Assembly (NCBI GenBank): GCA_902543375.1
Contig: CACBYE010000006.1
Location: forward strand, 1-64,000
Direction: 5' to 3'
Length of the DNA stretch: 64,000 nt
Source: an uncultured Pelagibacteraceae bacterium
GTDB lineage: Bacteria; Pseudomonadota; Alphaproteobacteria; Pelagibacterales; Pelagibacteraceae
The position numbers and the translations under genes are program-made. The notes under the pieces are model-generated. The model saw nothing but the letters and a program-made list of their open reading frames with translations, ran no database searches and was not told the DNA's origin. Within the stretch, counting starts at the first letter, position 1. Each line of letters opens with the position of its first letter. Below, one piece after another: positions 62,264 to 64,000 of the stretch.

Positions 62264-62281
62264 ATTTTTTAAGGATTAATT

Positions 62282-63166
62282 ATGTTATGTTGTTTGATTT
62301 ATAATTTGAATTCTTCCTCTGGAAGAAAATCTATATTCATAAATAGGATTTTATCTAAGTTAAAAGAGAATATTTCTGTAGACTACTTTGAAACAAAAAC
62401 AATAAATCAAGCTAAGAAAATTTTCAAAAATTTTAATCAAAAAAATTATGATCGACTAATAGTAGCTGGTGGTGATGGTTCAGTTTCTTTTGCAATTAAT
62501 GAATTAATTAAAAATAATTTTGATTTTAAAGACAATTTTGCCATAGGTTATATTCCTGCTGGCACTGCAAATTTGCTTCAAGCTGAATTATCAATGAATA
62601 AAAAAGTTGATGATATAGTAAATGTGTTGGTTTCTAATAATTATAAATCCTCTAATCTTGTAAAAATTAACGATAATTATTTCTTTTTAATGGCTGGTAT
62701 AGGATGGGATGCAAAAATTGTTCATTCAATTAATTCAAAAATTAAAAAGATTCTAGGTAAAATTATATTTGGTATCAAAGGTTTTCAATATTTCTTGTTT
62801 ATGAATAATAAAAAGTTAAATGTCACTTTTGATGGTCAATTTTATCAAGCAGACTGGATATTATCTTCAAATACCAAATATTACGCTGGACATCATAAAA
62901 TAAATAAAACAAATATTTTTGAAGAGAAATTAGTCACCTATATATTTAAAGATTTGACTAGGATTAGTTTATTATATTCAATTTTTTTAATAATTCTTAA
63001 TGGTGATTTAAGTAAAAATAAAAATGTTATTACTACTTATGCACAAAACATTACAATTGATGGAAATGATTTGATACCTGTTCAAATTGATGGAGATAAT
63101 TTTGGTTCATATAAAAAAATTCATTTAAATCTATCAAATAAAAAAGTGAATTTTCTTGTAAAATAA
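62282..63166 (+). CDS. Diacylglycerol/lipid kinase family protein
   Basis: LIVAGGDGSVSFAINEL; GYIPAGTANLLQAEL DAGK catalytic motifs. Confidence 0.9.
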   Translation: MLCCLIYNLNSSSGRKSIFINRILSKLKENISVDYFETKTINQAKKIFKNFNQKNYDRLIVAGGDGSVSFAINELIKNNFDFKDNFAIGYIPAGTANLLQAELSMNKKVDDIVNVLVSNNYKSSNLVKINDNYFFLMAGIGWDAKIVHSINSKIKKILGKIIFGIKGFQYFLFMNNKKLNVTFDGQFYQADWILSSNTKYYAGHHKINKTNIFEEKLVTYIFKDLTRISLLYSIFLIILNGDLSKNKNVITTYAQNITIDGNDLIPVQIDGDNFGSYKKIHLNLSNKKVNFLVK

Positions 63167-64000
63167 TTATTTTATTCTTCCATAAATATCTTGGTATCTA
63201 ACTATATCAGTTTCTTTTAAAATTGAGCCTACTTGTGCTTCAATTATTTTTACTGGTTTTTTATATGGGTTTTCTATTCTATGGATTGCACCTAATGGTA
63301 TAAAAATAGTTTCATCAGGTTTCATGGTAAAATATTTTTTATCTAACGTAATTTTAGGTTTACCTTGGGTTACTACCCAGTGTTCAGCTCTATGATGATG
63401 TTTCTGAAGACTTAATATACCTTTAGGTTTTACATATAGTTCTTTTATCAAGAATTCTTTACCATTAAATAAATTAACATAACTACCCCAAGGTTTATGG
63501 AATACATTTTTCTTTTTATAATAATGTTTCTTATTTCTTCCGTACATTTTACAGATTTCTTTCCAAGATCCTAAATCAGACCAAGGAATATCCAACTTGA
63601 TAGCATTTATATCTTTAGTTTTTTCTAATATTGCATAGTCAAAAGACTTAGCTGTTGCTTTGGTGAATGCTTGTTTGTTTAAATAATACACGTTACTTTT
63701 ATATTTTGCTTTTATTAAAGCGTTATTGCAGTTTCGATAAATATTTGGCTGGTATTTCTTAAAATTATTAATTATTGAGTCTTTTCTCAAATAAAACATT
63801 CCAGAATTCCAATAACCTTTTTTACTAATTATTTGTTTAGCTTTAGCCACTTTTGGTTTTTCTACAAATCTAGATACTTTGTTATTTCTGGTTAAAAAAT
63901 AACCAAATTCACTAGAGGGCATTTTGGGTTTAATCCCAAAGATAAAAATATTGTTTTGAGTAAGTTTCTTTTGATTTTTTTTGATAGCTTTATTAAATAA
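63167..64000 (-). CDS. Mannose-1-phosphate guanylyltransferase / mannose-6-phosphate isomerase, partial, runs off right edge
   Basis: RFVEKP; GYWNSGMFYLRKD; W.DLGSW; cupin part PWGSYVNL...LSLQKHHHRAEHWVV; frame open upstream of the ORF-track Met (63922) to the window end. Confidence 0.92.
   Translation of the reverse strand, partial: LFNKAIKKNQKKLTQNNIFIFGIKPKMPSSEFGYFLTRNNKVSRFVEKPKVAKAKQIISKKGYWNSGMFYLRKDSIINNFKKYQPNIYRNCNNALIKAKYKSNVYYLNKQAFTKATAKSFDYAILEKTKDINAIKLDIPWSDLGSWKEICKMYGRNKKHYYKKKNVFHKPWGSYVNLFNGKEFLIKELYVKPKGILSLQKHHHRAEHWVVTQGKPKITLDKKYFTMKPDETIFIPLGAIHRIENPYKKPVKIIEAQVGSILKETDIVRYQDIYGRIK

Overview
AT-rich window (stop-dense spacers, A/T-biased codons), gene-dense with very short spacers. 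Gene content and order look like a streamlined marine alphaproteobacterium of the SAR11 / Pelagibacterales type; this is inferred from family content and synteny, no search was run. Most of it is housekeeping: glpX, metG-holB-tmk-dacC, recG, tgt, coaD, gyrA, ssb, uvrA, secDF-yajC, serS, tatCBA, scpBA, nagZ, argS, dgt, plus four tRNAs (Glu, Pro, Ser, Lys). The accessory content is mostly in the right half: (i) a divergent zinc locus znuA / znuCB-zur with two near-perfect Zur-like palindromes; (ii) a reduced Anbu (proteasome-like) / circularly permuted ATP-grasp pair; (iii) a small arsenate module (small membrane protein, arsC, aquaporin, NUDIX); (iv) a phosphate block (ppx, ppk, sixA-like, phoB, phoU, pstBACS, an unknown secreted protein, phoR) followed by an apparent phosphate-starvation lipid-remodelling set (GT4 glycosyltransferase + PlcP-like metallophosphoesterase, divergent from a diacylglycerol-kinase-family gene). 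Reading the spacers, I see 11-bp-phased Pho-box-like repeats (TTTTAAY-N4-NTGTAAC and variants) upstream of pstS, plcP, the lipid kinase, and more weakly the arsenic module and the unknown secreted protein. That shared motif is the most interesting signal here. No CRISPR, prophage, IS element or rRNA was recognised. The window cuts a glycosyltransferase at the left edge (absent from the ORF track) and a mannose-1-phosphate guanylyltransferase at the right edge.
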